Both the position numbers and the translations under genes were made by a program. A stretch of 64,000 bases of DNA from Mycolicibacterium parafortuitum (GTDB lineage Bacteria; Actinomycetota; Actinomycetes; Mycobacteriales; Mycobacteriaceae), in the NCBI RefSeq assembly GCF_010725485.1, contig NZ_AP022598.1:4464001-4528000 (forward strand), given 5' to 3'. This document shows, one piece after another, positions 34,340 to 42,610 of this stretch. Under the pieces are notes generated by a model, which saw only the letters and a program-made list of their open reading frames with translations, had not been told where the DNA came from and did no database searches. The number at the start of each line of letters is the position of its first letter. The stretch's first letter is position 1.

Positions 34340-35166
34340 TTCAACGCATCTCCCATGAGCTCAAAATAGACATCGCGGGCCTCTTCGTACTCATGAGGTA
34401 GCCCAATAGCCATGAACACGGTGGCAAAGCGCTGAACCAGCGCATGTGTGTAGCGATCGCGTAGTCGGGAGATGCGCTTGTATTTGGCATCCCTATGTTT
34501 CGGGCCGATGGCAACTTCAGGCTCCCAGACCTGCTCTAGGTGGCGGAGGTATGCGAAGTATCCTCTGTCGTGAGATGCGGCAAATGTGCTGATGAACATC
34601 GCATCACCAGGAGGGCGCTGATAGGCCTCCCTTACCGGATCCAGCACTCTTGCGACAGCATTCTTACGCGTAGGCGGTTTATCGCCGCCCAATTGGCCGT
34701 CGACGAGGTTTCTCAAGGCCTGATTCAGTTCGTCCGCGGACGCGTCTAATTGCTGAATCGATTCGATTGCAGCCCTGGCGATTACGGCATCTTTCTCAAG
34801 CAGCTTCAAGGCTTGGATTATGGAGTCCGCGGACTCTTCCGTGGTCCAGTGCCGCAATCGCTCCGCAGACACTCGCGGCCCGCCGATGCGGTCTAGTATT
34901 TTGAGCAACTCGCCAACAGGCTTCTCCACGAGTCGGTTTCGCACACGAGGGACTACCATCTCGAGAAGATACTCTTCGGCTGTCAGTAGTGGTATGCAAG
35001 TGACTCGACCATGATGCTTGTTGAAAGCGAGGTCGCAATCGGCCGTAATCACCATTAGGTGGCGCTCCCACATTGCAGCATTGATATCAATGGCCTCCAG
35101 AATGTCACCTTGGCGAAGAGGCTCCGATGTGCTGAAATCACAAAATTCGGCAAACACATCGGCCAT
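34336..35166 (-). CDS. Unknown 276-aa protein coupled to the SF1 helicase
   Basis: The conserved-looking N-terminal motifs RQGDIL (18-23) and MVITADCDLAFNKHHGR (Asp43, Cys44, Asp45) resemble uncharacterised proteins often found beside ATPases in variable islands. The remainder is helical and charged, with ARVLDPVREAYQRPPGDAMF near the middle. ATG 35166 (MADVFAEFCDF) is chosen, 32 bases after the recombinase-like gene's stop; the longer frame overlaps that gene. It overlaps the helicase by ATGA. It could be a sensor, an adaptor or a novel nuclease; none can be asserted. Confidence 0.7.
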   Translation of the reverse strand: MADVFAEFCDFSTSEPLRQGDILEAIDINAAMWERHLMVITADCDLAFNKHHGRVTCIPLLTAEEYLLEMVVPRVRNRLVEKPVGELLKILDRIGGPRVSAERLRHWTTEESADSIIQALKLLEKDAVIARAAIESIQQLDASADELNQALRNLVDGQLGGDKPPTRKNAVARVLDPVREAYQRPPGDAMFISTFAASHDRGYFAYLRHLEQVWEPEVAIGPKHRDAKYKRISRLRDRYTHALVQRFATVFMAIGLPHEYEEARDVYFELMGDALK

Positions 35167-35198
35167 CGGTGCGTCCCCTTGATGTCTGTTGGTACCGA

Positions 35199-36713
35199 TC
35201 ATGCGCCGCTGCCACCACGACTCTCGACTCGAATCGCCGAATACCGAACCCAAGGCTGCGCTGCGAGTGCAGCGTGCCAATGCACCACTTGGTCGCTGTA
35301 GCCCAACATCTCGGCAACGACCGGAGGCGGTACCTGGATCACGAGTTCGCGCAGTGCAGTGTTACGAGCCCCCAGCAGGTCGATCCCGAGCCACCGAAGA
35401 CGATCCATCAGTGTGTTGGGGTGTAGGTGCTCGCCGGGCCGATACCCCGGAAACAGCCAGGGATTGTCTGCTCCTGCTGTGCGAAGGTTTGGCCTGTTGG
35501 TGACGTGGCTCTTGAGCAGTGCAGCGAATGGCTCAGGAACGGGCGAGGGAGTAACGCCGAGTTCGAGCGATAGTCCGTCGGGAGAGACAAGCACCTTGCT
35601 CATCGGTATGGCTGCGACCTTCACGAGTGGCTGGGCGTAGAGCAGTAGCAGCGTTCCGGCGACCCGGTAGGGGAGCGATTCGCTGTCGCCGGACAGAAGC
35701 TCTCGAATCCACTCGAGCCGCTGATCTTGCGTGAGAACCCGGACCGTCTTGGCCTGTCGATGTCCGAGCGTGATTGATCGGTTGACCCGCATCTTTTGGC
35801 ACCAAATGATGAACGTCCGGATGAGGTGCCGTGTGGTCGGACCCCCTGCGACCCAAAGGTCCACGTCTTGCTGTGTGCAGTCGGCGATAGTTCGGCCACG
35901 TTCAGTTCGAAGCCACTCGAGGAACTTCAGTGCCTCAGTGATGTCCTGCTTCGAGGCGTGAACGGGTCCGCGCGTCGGCTTCCCGGCGAGTGCCAACTCG
36001 TTGATACGTTTGAGGTGGTGCCAAAAAGCGAATTGCCTTATCGGCTGCGCTATCTCGGCGTCAGACACCGGGCGCAGCTTGTCTTCGATCCACCGCTCGA
36101 AGTAGGCAAGATACTTATCACGTGCGGTAATTACGTCATGGTGCTGCAGGATGGCCCGTAGGTGGTCGACGTGCCGGCCCGCGGGCTCGTACTGGTCCAG
36201 GCCGTCGTGGGTGAGGGGAGTGGTGCCATCTCCGAGGGAGCGTAGGAGTGCTTGAACCTTGTCCGATCGTTTCCACGTGATGATGCTCTCGGCGCGATCG
36301 GCTGCGCACAGGGCGTCGATAAGTTGTGTGAAGCTCGCGGGGGAGTCCGGGTGGAGGAACGCCCGCTCAAGGTCTTCGCGGAGGCTGCAACGTGCGCATA
36401 CATTGCCGCGGTAGGGTCGCCGCTCCTCGTTGCACGACGTGCAGTAGAAGTTCTGCCGGATACGTGCGCAGTCTCGGCAGACCGCTTGATCGCTGATTTC
36501 CAGCCGGCCCGGCAAAAGGCGGTGGAATCCGCAGCTGGGACAGTCGCCGTACAGGCTGGTTGCTTCGTAGTAGCAGGAATTGCAGATGCAGCCTTCTGGC
36601 CATGTTGCTGCCGTGCGCCGCATCTCGCGGTGGCAACGAGCGCACTCCATTGATCCGTCGGTGACTTTGGGACGTCCGCGAACGGTATTCCGGCGCAGCG
36701 GTTCAATCGTCAT
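35199..36713 (-). CDS. Zinc-ribbon, tyrosine-recombinase-like accessory protein (catalytic residues absent)
   Basis: A 504-aa protein. The first ~115 residues carry at least five CxxC knuckles (ECARCH, CICNSC, CPSC, CRDC, CTSC, CARC), i.e. several zinc ribbons. The middle and C-terminal parts follow the tyrosine-recombinase layout: core-binding-like ITEALKFLEWLRTERGRTIA, then a C-terminal RNTALRELVIQVPPPVVAEM and LGYSDQVVHWHAALAAQPWV. The HxLR...H...Y catalytic set is not conserved there. ATG 36713 overlaps the XRE gene by 11 bases. It is probably a DNA-binding partner of the integrase. Confidence 0.75.
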   Translation of the reverse strand: MTIEPLRRNTVRGRPKVTDGSMECARCHREMRRTAATWPEGCICNSCYYEATSLYGDCPSCGFHRLLPGRLEISDQAVCRDCARIRQNFYCTSCNEERRPYRGNVCARCSLREDLERAFLHPDSPASFTQLIDALCAADRAESIITWKRSDKVQALLRSLGDGTTPLTHDGLDQYEPAGRHVDHLRAILQHHDVITARDKYLAYFERWIEDKLRPVSDAEIAQPIRQFAFWHHLKRINELALAGKPTRGPVHASKQDITEALKFLEWLRTERGRTIADCTQQDVDLWVAGGPTTRHLIRTFIIWCQKMRVNRSITLGHRQAKTVRVLTQDQRLEWIRELLSGDSESLPYRVAGTLLLLYAQPLVKVAAIPMSKVLVSPDGLSLELGVTPSPVPEPFAALLKSHVTNRPNLRTAGADNPWLFPGYRPGEHLHPNTLMDRLRWLGIDLLGARNTALRELVIQVPPPVVAEMLGYSDQVVHWHAALAAQPWVRYSAIRVESRGGSGA

Positions 36714-37038
36714 CGCTGAGGATCCGAGCACGTTTGGGGCGGATGGCCTTGTTGAGTTCTACGACGTTCTCTCGGCCGGCGCTGGCGGCCTTCTTGCGGG
36801 CGTCGGCAGCGGTGACAGTGACGAGATCGTCTGGGCCGCAGTCGAAGATGTCGCAGAGGGCGGCGATGAGCTTCAGAGAGACCCGTTCGGGTCGTTGGTG
36901 GACGAGTCGGTAGACCTGTGGCCGTGACAGCGTGATGCCGCGTTCATTCAGCCGTGGGATGAGGTCGGTACTGTTGTGCATCTGATTACCCGCCATGAGC
37001 TCGGCGAGCCGCCATTGGTAGTCGACATCGCGTTTCAT
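36703..37038 (-). CDS. Small XRE-type helix-turn-helix protein in the recombinase trio
   Basis: A 111-aa protein with a Cro/C1-like HTH (LIPRLNERGITLSRPQVYRL, then QRPERVSLKLIAALCDIFDC) and a basic C-terminal tail. It overlaps the integrase stop (ATGA) and the next gene's start, so all three are translationally coupled. It likely regulates the cassette or acts as a recombination directionality factor; the first is more usual for this fold. Confidence 0.82.
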   Translation of the reverse strand: MKRDVDYQWRLAELMAGNQMHNSTDLIPRLNERGITLSRPQVYRLVHQRPERVSLKLIAALCDIFDCGPDDLVTVTAADARKKAASAGRENVVELNKAIRPKRARILSDDD

Positions 37039-38273
37039 CCGGCGCCGCCGTTCAGCTTCGACTCAAGCGCTGCGGCGATAGTGGCGTCGAGCGCATTTCG
37101 CAGCGTCCGGGTGCGGTAGTCGCTGCTGACACAGCTGTAGATCGCTGTGGTCGACGCGTGCTCATGACCCATTTGGTGCTGAACGAACATCGCATCCCAG
37201 CCGGCTTCGAGCAAGTGCGTTGCATAGGATCGCCGGAACGAGTGGAGATCGAGGCCGGGCGAGAGGTCGAGATCGTCACAGTACCGGCGGAACCGCCTGA
37301 TGAGTGTGGTTTCCGAGACGAGATTTCCGCGTTCGCTGGGGAACAGGTCGATCCCGTCGTCCATATGGGGCTGACCATTCTCCAGCCAGTCGACCAGCAC
37401 TTCGGGCGTCCAATCGAAGACTGTCAGGACGCTGCGCCGCTTCGGCGGGGAGCCCTTCTTCGCTTTGCCGTATCGCACATGAACCAGGCCGAACTTTCCG
37501 AACTCCTTAGCGTGGGGGTTCCTTGCTAAGTCGACCGTCTGCAAGTGGGCCAGTTCGTTGAACCGCAACCCATACGAGTAGGCGATCTTGAACATCACGG
37601 TGTCGCGGTATGCGGGCAGCCAACCCTTTCTGCTCGAAGCTACGACGGCAGATACCTGCTCGTCGGCATGATCGAAGAAGTCTTGAAGTTCGCGCTTGGT
37701 GAATGCGCGTTTCTCGGGCCGGGCCTCGTTCTCCTGGACGTGTCGAGCGGTATTCCAGTCGAAGAAGACTTGGGAGGGGTGAGTCCCGAACAGTGCTTCG
37801 CAGACGCGGTCCCAGCCGTAGTCCGGATTGCTGACATAGGAGCAGAATTGTCGCAGGCCGACCTGATACGAACGGATCGACGACTGGGCGAGTCCGTGGA
37901 TACTCCGAAGATCGCCGAAGAACTCGTCGACCATGGCGACGGTCCAGGTCCATGGGAACTCGTTCGAGTGCTCGATGAAGCGCTGCACCTGCGTGATGCG
38001 TGAGTCGATAGTCTCGAACTGCAGATTGCGGCTGAGCTGCTGGTTGCGCCAGCCCTGGAGCATTTCGGCGACTGTCTGTTCTTCGGGGTGCAGGCGTTGA
38101 TTCATCTGATGCAATATGCAGTGGGTTAACTTGACATAATGTGGCTTATCGGTGAACGCCTCAACAGTAGACCGCCCGAGCCGGCCCCGGCCGTCCGCCC
38201 ATCCGGATGGCCGATCCGAAACTAGTTGGGAGTAATCCGGGAAAACCAACTCCCAGTTCGAATCAGATTTCAA
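37035..38273 (-). CDS. Tyrosine recombinase / integrase
   Basis: A 412-aa phage-type integrase with a complete active-site set: Arg237 (SYGLRFNELAHL), the basic segment VRYGKAKKGSPPKRR, His344/Arg347 (DLHSFRRSYAT), His370 (MGHEHASTT) and the nucleophile Tyr379 (TAIYSCVSSDY). The N-terminal core-binding domain is at about 60-150. It is the first gene of the minus-strand trio; its upstream gap 38274-38582 probably holds the promoter and one end of the element. Confidence 0.9.
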   Translation of the reverse strand: MKSDSNWELVFPDYSQLVSDRPSGWADGRGRLGRSTVEAFTDKPHYVKLTHCILHQMNQRLHPEEQTVAEMLQGWRNQQLSRNLQFETIDSRITQVQRFIEHSNEFPWTWTVAMVDEFFGDLRSIHGLAQSSIRSYQVGLRQFCSYVSNPDYGWDRVCEALFGTHPSQVFFDWNTARHVQENEARPEKRAFTKRELQDFFDHADEQVSAVVASSRKGWLPAYRDTVMFKIAYSYGLRFNELAHLQTVDLARNPHAKEFGKFGLVHVRYGKAKKGSPPKRRSVLTVFDWTPEVLVDWLENGQPHMDDGIDLFPSERGNLVSETTLIRRFRRYCDDLDLSPGLDLHSFRRSYATHLLEAGWDAMFVQHQMGHEHASTTAIYSCVSSDYRTRTLRNALDATIAAALESKLNGGAG

Positions 38274-38582
38274 TCACTTAATGATTGATTTATCGGTTAG
38301 GTGTCGAGATGCGGATGCTGGTCAGTGCGGGCCCGCCTGTCGATTCTTCGGCGGCCCACCCTCCGTCAGTCGGCCGCCCCATCAAAGCGTCACAGTGACG
38401 AATTGATATGTCCCGCTGGGTCATTGACCATTCAGTATGCGACGTTACGAGTGACACCCACATGGTTAGATCGGCTGTCAGGCGGAGGCGACGATGGCTC
38501 CTGAGGAGCCGACTGTGGCTGAGCTGTCACTGGACGTGGCCGAGCGTTGCGTCTGATGGCGGATTTGGCGTGACCGGCGGCC
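38274..38582. other. Intergenic right margin of the island
   Basis: A 309-base region with the integrase promoter side and the likely right boundary. It contains a 15-base palindrome GGCTCCTGAGGAGCC (about 38494-38508) and a weak inverted match to the 37-base repeat at 38436-38455. No gene is supported. Confidence 0.5.
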
Positions 38583-39998
38583 TTACTCCTGTTGAGCCTT
38601 TCGCGCCGCCGCCAGCGATTGCCGCAGCGCTTCAGCGAGGCGGTCGACGTCATTATCCGCTGTCGTCCAGTTGGAGAAGGACACGCGTATCGCCGCTCGA
38701 CCGTGCCATTCGGTTCCCGCGACCCACGCCTCTCCGCTTCGTCGCACGAGTTCTGCTACAAGCCAAGTGCGCTCGTCGCTGTCGTCAGCACGGATCAGGA
38801 CCTGGTTGAGCACGACGTCATTGCACACCACAAAGCCGTGCGTGCCCTGGATCATCTGGGCCAGACGGTCGGCATGGTCGCAGCAGCGTTCGATCAGTTG
38901 TCGCAGCCCCTCCCTGCCTAACGAGGCGAGCGCTGCGTAGACGGGCACCGCCCGTGCACGCCGGGACATCTCGGGCACCAGGACACCGGGTTCGCGCTCG
39001 CTACTCGTGGGCAGATAGCTGGTGTTGGCTCCCAGCGCCGAGCGGGCAGCTTGGGGATCGGCAACGATGGCCAGGCCGCAGTCGTAGGGAACGTTGAGCC
39101 ACTTGTGCGCGTCGGTCGACCATGAGTCGGCCAGCTCGACACCTTGAACCAGTGTCGACAGTCGCGGCGATGCGCTAGCCCATAGTCCGAACGCGCCGTC
39201 AACGTGAACCCATCCGCCGTGCTCGTGGGTTGCCGCGACGATCTCTGACATCGGATCGCACGCTCCGGAGTTCACGTTGCCGACTTGTGCGCACACGATG
39301 GCGGGTTCGGAATCAGCGGCGAGCGCCTCGGCGAGCGCGTCCGCTCTCATGGCTCCTTGTGCGTCGACTGCTACGCGCTCGACGCGGCGCGCTCCCAAAC
39401 CAATCATCTGCAACGCCTGCAGTACCGAGGGATGGACCTCGTCGCCCACCAGCACGCGAACACGGGGTGCCTGCGCGAGCCCATCGGCCTCGACGTCCCA
39501 ACCTTGCCGCGCTAACAGCACGTGCCGTGCGGAAAGCAACCCGACGACGTTTCCCGCCGTGGCTCCGGTCACGAAACCCACGGATGCGTCCGTGGGCAGC
39601 CCAAGAGCGTCAAGAACCCAGCGCTCGGCGACGGCATCGATCGCAGCACCCGCCGGCGACGACATCCGGCTGTACGCCGTCTGGTCCCAGGTCGATACCA
39701 GCCAGTCGGCAGCCAACGCCGCGGGTAGCGTTCCCCCGACGACGAGTCCAAAGTAGCGGGGACCGGCGCACGCAATCGTTGCCGGACCGAGAGTGGCGGC
39801 TAACTTCTCGACTACCGAGACCGCATTCGTGCCTTGGTCGGGCAGCGGCCCGCTCAGGGCATCGACTACTTCGTCGTAGCTGGTACTCGCCGCGACCGGT
39901 CGGTGTGAGAGACCCGTCAGGTATTCCGTCGCCAGTTCCATCGCCCTTGGCAGAGCCGCGTACATGTCGGTTCGAACCGGGGCAGAATTCTGATCCAT
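38583..39998 (-). CDS. PLP-dependent group II decarboxylase (aromatic amino acid / glutamate decarboxylase-like)
   Basis: A 471-aa fold-type I PLP enzyme. The Schiff-base lysine is in SWSTDAHKWLNVPYDCG; the pyridine-ring Asp region is GGWVHVDGAFGLWA; the N-terminal part has GPRYFGLVVGGTLPA and FVTGATAGNVVGLLSARH. The family decarboxylates tyrosine, DOPA, tryptophan or glutamate; cognate specificity cannot be read here. ATG 39998 (MDQNSAPVRTDMYAALPRAM) is chosen; the frame open to 40265 adds residues without homology character. Confidence 0.87.
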   Translation of the reverse strand: MDQNSAPVRTDMYAALPRAMELATEYLTGLSHRPVAASTSYDEVVDALSGPLPDQGTNAVSVVEKLAATLGPATIACAGPRYFGLVVGGTLPAALAADWLVSTWDQTAYSRMSSPAGAAIDAVAERWVLDALGLPTDASVGFVTGATAGNVVGLLSARHVLLARQGWDVEADGLAQAPRVRVLVGDEVHPSVLQALQMIGLGARRVERVAVDAQGAMRADALAEALAADSEPAIVCAQVGNVNSGACDPMSEIVAATHEHGGWVHVDGAFGLWASASPRLSTLVQGVELADSWSTDAHKWLNVPYDCGLAIVADPQAARSALGANTSYLPTSSEREPGVLVPEMSRRARAVPVYAALASLGREGLRQLIERCCDHADRLAQMIQGTHGFVVCNDVVLNQVLIRADDSDERTWLVAELVRRSGEAWVAGTEWHGRAAIRVSFSNWTTADNDVDRLAEALRQSLAAARKAQQE

Positions 39999-40278
39999 TG
40001 AAACTATCCTTTGTCCGGCTCGTTCTGGATTCTGTCCGACACTCTCTGTTGGTTCTGGACAGTAGCGAGCCCACCGGGTTCCACCGATGCAGAGAGCTTT
40101 CTGGGCTGTCTGATGTGCTGCCGGAGAACGGCACCGCATGCCGATCTTCTCCAGGATGACGTCGATAGTGTCCTGGCCCCTACCGGCGCCGTACGCACCC
40201 AACGTCGAGACGAACCCCCCCAGGTTCGAGCTGATATCGCTTGCTGGGTCGAGCCTGAAGGACAAGCTGACATAACGT

Positions 40279-40299
40279 ACGGGCGCGTGCGACGCCCGT
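40279..40299. promoter_or_regulatory. Perfect 7-bp inverted repeat
   Basis: ACGGGCG (40279-40285) and CGCCCGT (40293-40299) flank a 7-base loop. It is about 280 bases upstream of the decarboxylase start. There is no T-run. It could be an operator for the decarboxylase gene. Confidence 0.35.
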
Positions 40300-40456
40300 T
40301 ACCGCGGAGCGTGTTGCCCACCCACGGCCCGAACCCATGGTCGTCATGAGAAGTACGCGCGACTCCCCATCGGGGGCCTTTCGAATGGTGTGCGGATCTT
40401 CGAGGTCGGCTATCGCCAGTTGGGCTCCAGTCGATGCGCCGACAACTGCTTTTTTT

Positions 40457-40480
40457 CCGGAGTATTTATTCCGGATAATG
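40457..40480. promoter_or_regulatory. Operator-like AT-rich site 1 (shared with 44608-44631)
   Basis: Read on the minus strand it is CATTATCCGGAATAAATACT followed by CCGG. It matches the site upstream of the Old Yellow Enzyme gene at 18 of 24 positions. It lies 70-93 bases before the FAD oxidase start. Because the oxidase gene overlaps a TetR gene, autoregulation through this site is likely. Confidence 0.5.
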
Positions 40481-40549
40481 CTAGGGTAATCGAGTACGAC
40501 CAGCAAGGGCGAGCCTGAACGAAGTTCCGCGCGCAGGAAGAAGCGATGC

Positions 40550-41902
40550 ATGTCGGGAATGAGCCGTGACTTCTTGGCGCTACCAGGCAGCGAGGTGTAT
40601 CGCGCGGGAACCACGCCCCACAACTCCTCGGTGGCGCAGCAACCGATCGCCGTCGCGCAACCACAACGTCCCGAGGACGTTGCCGAAGTGGTGCAGTGGG
40701 CCGCCGAAAGCGGTGTCGGAATTGCCGTCCAAGCGAGCGGGCACGGTGCCGGCGCAGCCATCGACGAGGACCGGGTGCTGATCGACACATCGGCGATGAC
40801 GCAGCTGTCCATCGACCCCGACGCCGGCATCGCGCACGTCGGCGTCGGCATGACCTGGTCGGCCCTCAATGCGCAGGCGGAGAAGTTCGGGTTGATGGGC
40901 TTGGCCGGCTCCTCGCCGTCGGTGTCGATCGCCGGGTATACCTTCGGGGGTGGCGTGGGATGGCTGAACCGTCCGTATGGGATGGCCAGCAACAGATTGC
41001 TGAGGGTCGACTATGTCGACGGGCAGGGACGGCGACGCCGCGCCTCAGATGATGCCGACGACCCGGTGGACCGCGAGGCGCTGTGGGCGTTTCGCGGAGG
41101 TGGCGGAGTCGGCGTGGCCACGTCTGTGTCCATCGAGCTCGTAGCACCGCCGGAACTATGGGCCGGGTTTCACCTGTGGCACATTGATGCGCTGAAACCG
41201 GTTGTCGCCGCGTGGAGTACCGCCATGGACCGCGTCGGCGACGCGCTATCGACAAGCATCAGCGTGTTACACACGCCGCCGGATGCGCCGTTGCCGCCAC
41301 CCCTGCGCGGGGTTCCTGTTGTCCATCTGGCGTTCGCTTCGCCGATGGGCGCCGAGGCGGCCTCGCCGTTGACGAACGCACTGCGCGTGGCGCCGCCTCC
41401 GGCATTCACCAGCACCTGGGCGCCGGCCGACGCCGCCCGGCTCGCCCAAATCCATCTGGACCCCCCTGATCCGGTACCCGCCCTGGGTTTGGGTCGGTGG
41501 CTGAATGTCGGCGCGGCCGGCGTGGCCATCGAGATGCTGTCGTGTGCAACCGCGCTCGATTCGCCGGTCAAGATGATCGAGGTACGCAACGTGCAACACC
41601 CGGGCTCGGGGCGGCGGGGCGCCCTCACCTCAGTCCCGGGAGCATATCTTCTCCACGCCGTCGGACTGGCCGCTGACGACCACTCACGCGCGGCAACCGA
41701 CGATCTGCTCGCCCGAATACAAAGCACCGCGGCACCTGTCGACATCGGCATGGCAGCGGCCCCGTTCGCCGAAGGCCGCGTTGAGATCCCCGACGGGTTA
41801 CCGATGGAAGCCCTGCAGCGCCTGGCGGCGATCCGTGCCGCGGTCGACCCTCAGGCTCGCATCCTGCCGACGCGGCTCATGGGTGGCGCCACCGGTGCAT
41901 GA
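40550..41902 (+). CDS. FAD-binding (PCMH/BBE-type) oxidoreductase
   Basis: A 450-aa flavoprotein oxidase. The FAD-binding PCMH domain covers residues about 38-210: QRPEDVAEVVQWAAESGVGI, then ASGHGAG (the His often tethers FAD) and LAGSSPSVSIAGYTFGGGVG. The substrate domain follows; the Cys of bicovalent BBE enzymes is not evident. Start ATG 40550; ATG 40559 is also possible. Its stop overlaps the TetR start (ATGA), so regulator and enzyme are one operon. The substrate may be a sugar, alkaloid or reticuline-like compound. Confidence 0.85.
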   Translation: MSGMSRDFLALPGSEVYRAGTTPHNSSVAQQPIAVAQPQRPEDVAEVVQWAAESGVGIAVQASGHGAGAAIDEDRVLIDTSAMTQLSIDPDAGIAHVGVGMTWSALNAQAEKFGLMGLAGSSPSVSIAGYTFGGGVGWLNRPYGMASNRLLRVDYVDGQGRRRRASDDADDPVDREALWAFRGGGGVGVATSVSIELVAPPELWAGFHLWHIDALKPVVAAWSTAMDRVGDALSTSISVLHTPPDAPLPPPLRGVPVVHLAFASPMGAEAASPLTNALRVAPPPAFTSTWAPADAARLAQIHLDPPDPVPALGLGRWLNVGAAGVAIEMLSCATALDSPVKMIEVRNVQHPGSGRRGALTSVPGAYLLHAVGLAADDHSRAATDDLLARIQSTAAPVDIGMAAAPFAEGRVEIPDGLPMEALQRLAAIRAAVDPQARILPTRLMGGATGA

Positions 41903-42594
41903 GATCCTTGGTCATGCCCACCGATTCCGCACCCACAGCGCGACGTCGCTCCCGCGCTCTTCGCAGCGACGCTGTGGCCAACCGCGAGAAGATCCTCACG
42001 GTGGCGGCCGAATTGATTTCGCAGCGTGGGCCCCACGTGCCCCTGGCCGAGATCGCGGAGGCCGCTGGCGTCGGCGTCGGCACGCTGTACCGCGGTTGGT
42101 CCGACCGTGTCGCGCTTCTGCATACGCTCGAGCATCGAGCCTACGATCAGCTGATAGCGATACTTGATCGCATCGAGGACGCGGGACAGACCGGCGCCGA
42201 TGCCGTAGAGACCTACCTTCACGAATCCTTGAACCTCGGCGATCAGCTCGTACTGCCGTTGCGCGGAGCTCCTCCCTTGTTCGACAAGGACGCAATTGCC
42301 GCCCGCGCACGCATTTTCGCCGCGGTGGAACGGTTTCTCGATGACGGCAAACGCAACGGCAACGTGCGCGTCGACGTCCACGCGTCCGATGTCGTCTATT
42401 GCGCGTCCCAGATCACGAATCCGGCGCCCGACACGCCTGCGTTGCAGAAGCTCGCACGCCGCCACATAGCGCTGTTCGTCCACTCGATCCGCTCGCCGGC
42501 AGACCAGCCGCTCGCCGAGTCTGCGGTAAGCCCGCGAGATATCGAGAAATCGCTCGCCAAACGCGCATCGCGCTTCGGTAAACCCGACCACTGA
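41899..42594 (+). CDS. TetR-family transcriptional regulator
   Basis: A 231-aa TetR regulator. HTH at about 27-75: ANREKILTVAAELISQRGPH, VPLAEIAEAAGVGVGTLYRG. The C-terminal ligand domain resembles the set containing LFDKDAIAARARIFAAVERF. It overlaps the FAD oxidase by ATGA and faces the SDR at 42611 (16 bases apart). Two similar AT-rich sites flank the cluster (40457-40480 and 44608-44631), suggesting control of both converging operons. Confidence 0.87.
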   Translation: MRSLVMPTDSAPTARRRSRALRSDAVANREKILTVAAELISQRGPHVPLAEIAEAAGVGVGTLYRGWSDRVALLHTLEHRAYDQLIAILDRIEDAGQTGADAVETYLHESLNLGDQLVLPLRGAPPLFDKDAIAARARIFAAVERFLDDGKRNGNVRVDVHASDVVYCASQITNPAPDTPALQKLARRHIALFVHSIRSPADQPLAESAVSPRDIEKSLAKRASRFGKPDH

Positions 42595-42610
42595 AGAGCC
42601 GCGGCGCTGA

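Larger units (their letters stand above)
29400..38582. mobile_element. Putative integrated island with tyrosine-recombinase trio and cargo
   Basis: The span between the HxlR gene and the PLP decarboxylase holds seven genes unlike their surroundings: integrase, XRE protein and recombinase-like protein (35199-38273), a 276-aa protein plus SF1 helicase (32120-35166), a TM-anchored orphan (31222-31962) and a SEC-C/HNH-like protein (29962-31086). The cargo region from about 31.3 to 35.2 kb is visibly AT-richer. No tRNA is adjacent and no clean terminal repeats were found, so the borders are approximate. Confidence 0.65.
39999..40549. other. Divergent intergenic region with inverted repeats
   Basis: A 551-base region between the decarboxylase and the FAD oxidase. 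It contains a perfect 7-bp hairpin at 40279-40299 and the AT-rich operator-like site at 40457-40480. Minus-strand open frames cover it (for example GAQLAIADLEDPHTIRK) and could be remnants of a lost gene, but no family is recognised. Confidence 0.45.

Noticed and set aside
38494..38508. Palindrome GGCTCCTGAGGAGCC as terminator or attachment site
   Set aside because: A short palindrome without a T-run and without a matching copy at the other island edge; reported only within the intergenic entry.
40180..40992. Minus-strand 270-aa frame antisense to the FAD oxidase start
   Set aside because: It overlaps a strongly supported flavoprotein gene; only the part over the gap (GAQLAIADLEDPHTIRK) looks protein-like, which is too little to call a gene.
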